15,948 nucleotides of DNA from positions 1 to 15,948 of the forward strand of contig QZKK01000071.1 of assembly GCA_003599475.1 (NCBI GenBank), given 5' to 3'. Position numbers and translations under genes: made by a program. Of the stretch, positions 15,108-15,948 are shown piece by piece. The DNA comes from Desulfobacteraceae bacterium. Lineage in GTDB: Bacteria; Desulfobacterota; Desulfobacteria; Desulfobacterales; SURF-15. The notes under the pieces are model-generated. The model was not told the DNA's origin and did not search any database. It saw only the letters and a program-made list of their open reading frames with translations. Position 1 is the first letter of the stretch. Every line of letters begins with the position of its first letter.

Positions 15108-15948
15108 ATGAAATATAGCATGACCGACGATCCCCTTCAAGGCATCCTACCGTTTGTGGAGCAGCCGAGCCGTTATCTGGGCACGGAGGTAAACCGCGTT
15201 CGCAAAGACTTCCGGGATGTCAAATTGAAGATGGTACTCGCATTCCCCGATCTCTATGAAATCGGAACCTCTCATCTCGGGCTGCAGATCCTGTACTCGA
15301 TTTTAAATGCAAAGAAAGAAGTCGCGGCGGAGCGCGTTTACGCCCCCGATCTGGATATGGAAAGAAATCTCAGGTCATCGGGAACGCCTCTGATGAGCCT
15401 GGAAACGCATACGCCGATTCGCTGCTTCGACATCGTCGGATTCAGCCTGCTCTACGAGTTGAACTACACCAGCATCCTTAACATACTGGAGCTTTCCGGG
15501 ATTCCTTTTCTCTCAGGAGAACGGGACGAATCGTCTCCGGGACCTTATCCATTGATCATCGGGGGCGGTCCCTGCACCTGCAACCCGGAGCCGGTCTCGG
15601 ATCTGTTCGACGCGATGGTGGTCGGAGACGGGGAGTCGGTCATCGGTCAAATGGCGCAAGCCTGGATCGAATGGTATGAAGGAGGCGGGCGGGACAAACA
15701 GGCGCTGCTGAAATCCTGGTCGAAAATTACAGGCGTATACATCCCTTCCTTTTTCAGGGCGCACTTTTCTTCGGAGGGATTCCAGTCCCTTTTCCCGAAG
15801 GACCCGCTTTATTCGAAGGTCACCCGTGCAATTGTTTCCGATCTTAACGACGCCCCTTTTCCGGATGCCCCGATTGTGCCGTTCGGACGACCCGTGCACG
15901 ATAGGCTTCGATTGGAAGTGGCCCGGGGATGCACCCGGGGATGCAGAT
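15108..15948 (+). CDS. TIGR03960-like B12-binding-domain radical SAM protein, partial
   Basis: The frame is open from the ATG at 15108 to the right edge (280 codons); the C-terminus is missing. The N-terminal part matches the family pattern by eye: PSRYLGTEVN near 19-28, MVLAFPDLYEIGTSHLGLQI, GFSLLYELNYTSILNILELSGI, IIGGGPCTCNPEPVSDLFDA and VVGDGES. It ends in LEVARGCTRGCR, the start of a CxxxCxxC [4Fe-4S] motif: C275 and C279 are inside, and the third Cys would lie just past the edge. The middle part is a B12-binding-like Rossmann domain, without an obvious DxHxxG base-off signature. Full-length members usually continue with the radical SAM barrel and often a DUF2344 domain. The reaction is not established. 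A second ATG at 15120 (MTDDPLQG) is equally plausible; neither has a strong ribosome site. Confidence 0.88.
   Translation, partial: MKYSMTDDPLQGILPFVEQPSRYLGTEVNRVRKDFRDVKLKMVLAFPDLYEIGTSHLGLQILYSILNAKKEVAAERVYAPDLDMERNLRSSGTPLMSLETHTPIRCFDIVGFSLLYELNYTSILNILELSGIPFLSGERDESSPGPYPLIIGGGPCTCNPEPVSDLFDAMVVGDGESVIGQMAQAWIEWYEGGGRDKQALLKSWSKITGVYIPSFFRAHFSSEGFQSLFPKDPLYSKVTRAIVSDLNDAPFPDAPIVPFGRPVHDRLRLEVARGCTRGCR

Noticed and set aside
15513..15899. Minus-strand open frame of 128 codons at the right edge
   Set aside because: It is antisense to the radical SAM gene, whose protein is conserved along the full visible length. The minus frame resembles nothing.

Overview
The window looks like a piece of a Desulfobacterota (former Deltaproteobacteria) chromosome of moderate G+C, possibly Syntrophales-like. 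That assignment is inference. It rests on the gene mix: a HAMP/Cache receptor-rich chemosensory operon, a beta-keto-acid cleavage enzyme, an AsnRS, an HtrA protease and a large B12-binding-type radical SAM protein. It also rests on the style of the intergenic repeats. No phage, transposase, CRISPR, rRNA or tRNA was seen.

Left two thirds (10867 down to 1, minus strand): one tightly packed operon of at least nine genes, with gaps of 10-31 nt or 4-nt stop/start overlaps. In transcription order they are cheW, a divergent CheW-like protein, a periplasmic amino-acid-type (LivJ-like) substrate-binding protein, two tandem receptors with nearly identical signalling halves, cheB, cheR with C-terminal TPRs, a hybrid cheA carrying its own receiver, and a receiver-PP2C (SpoIIE/RsbU-type) phosphatase that runs off the left edge. 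No stand-alone CheY, CheZ, CheC/X, CheD or flagellar gene is present in the window. The set of parts (two CheW, CheR-TPR, CheA-REC, CheB, REC-effector) parallels the Pseudomonas Wsp surface-sensing pathway. Here, however, the diguanylate cyclase output is replaced by a serine phosphatase, so the likely output is partner switching (STAS anti-anti-sigma or similar) rather than flagellar reversal. The embedded binding protein suggests that the signal is a small solute presented to one of the receptors.

Middle (10868-11213): 346 bp without a gene. It is the presumed promoter/leader of the chemosensory operon and the 3' end of the preceding unit. It holds several small dyads and a direct repeat, but no promoter I can call confidently.

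Right part (11214-14979 or 15033, minus strand): htrA/degQ-like protease, asnS and a BKACE (DUF849) enzyme in the same direction. A small stem-loop separates htrA from asnS, and an 83-bp imperfect inverted repeat lies between asnS and the BKACE gene. At 15108 a divergent plus-strand gene begins. It encodes a TIGR03960-like radical SAM protein and is cut by the window edge within its CxxxCxxC cluster motif.
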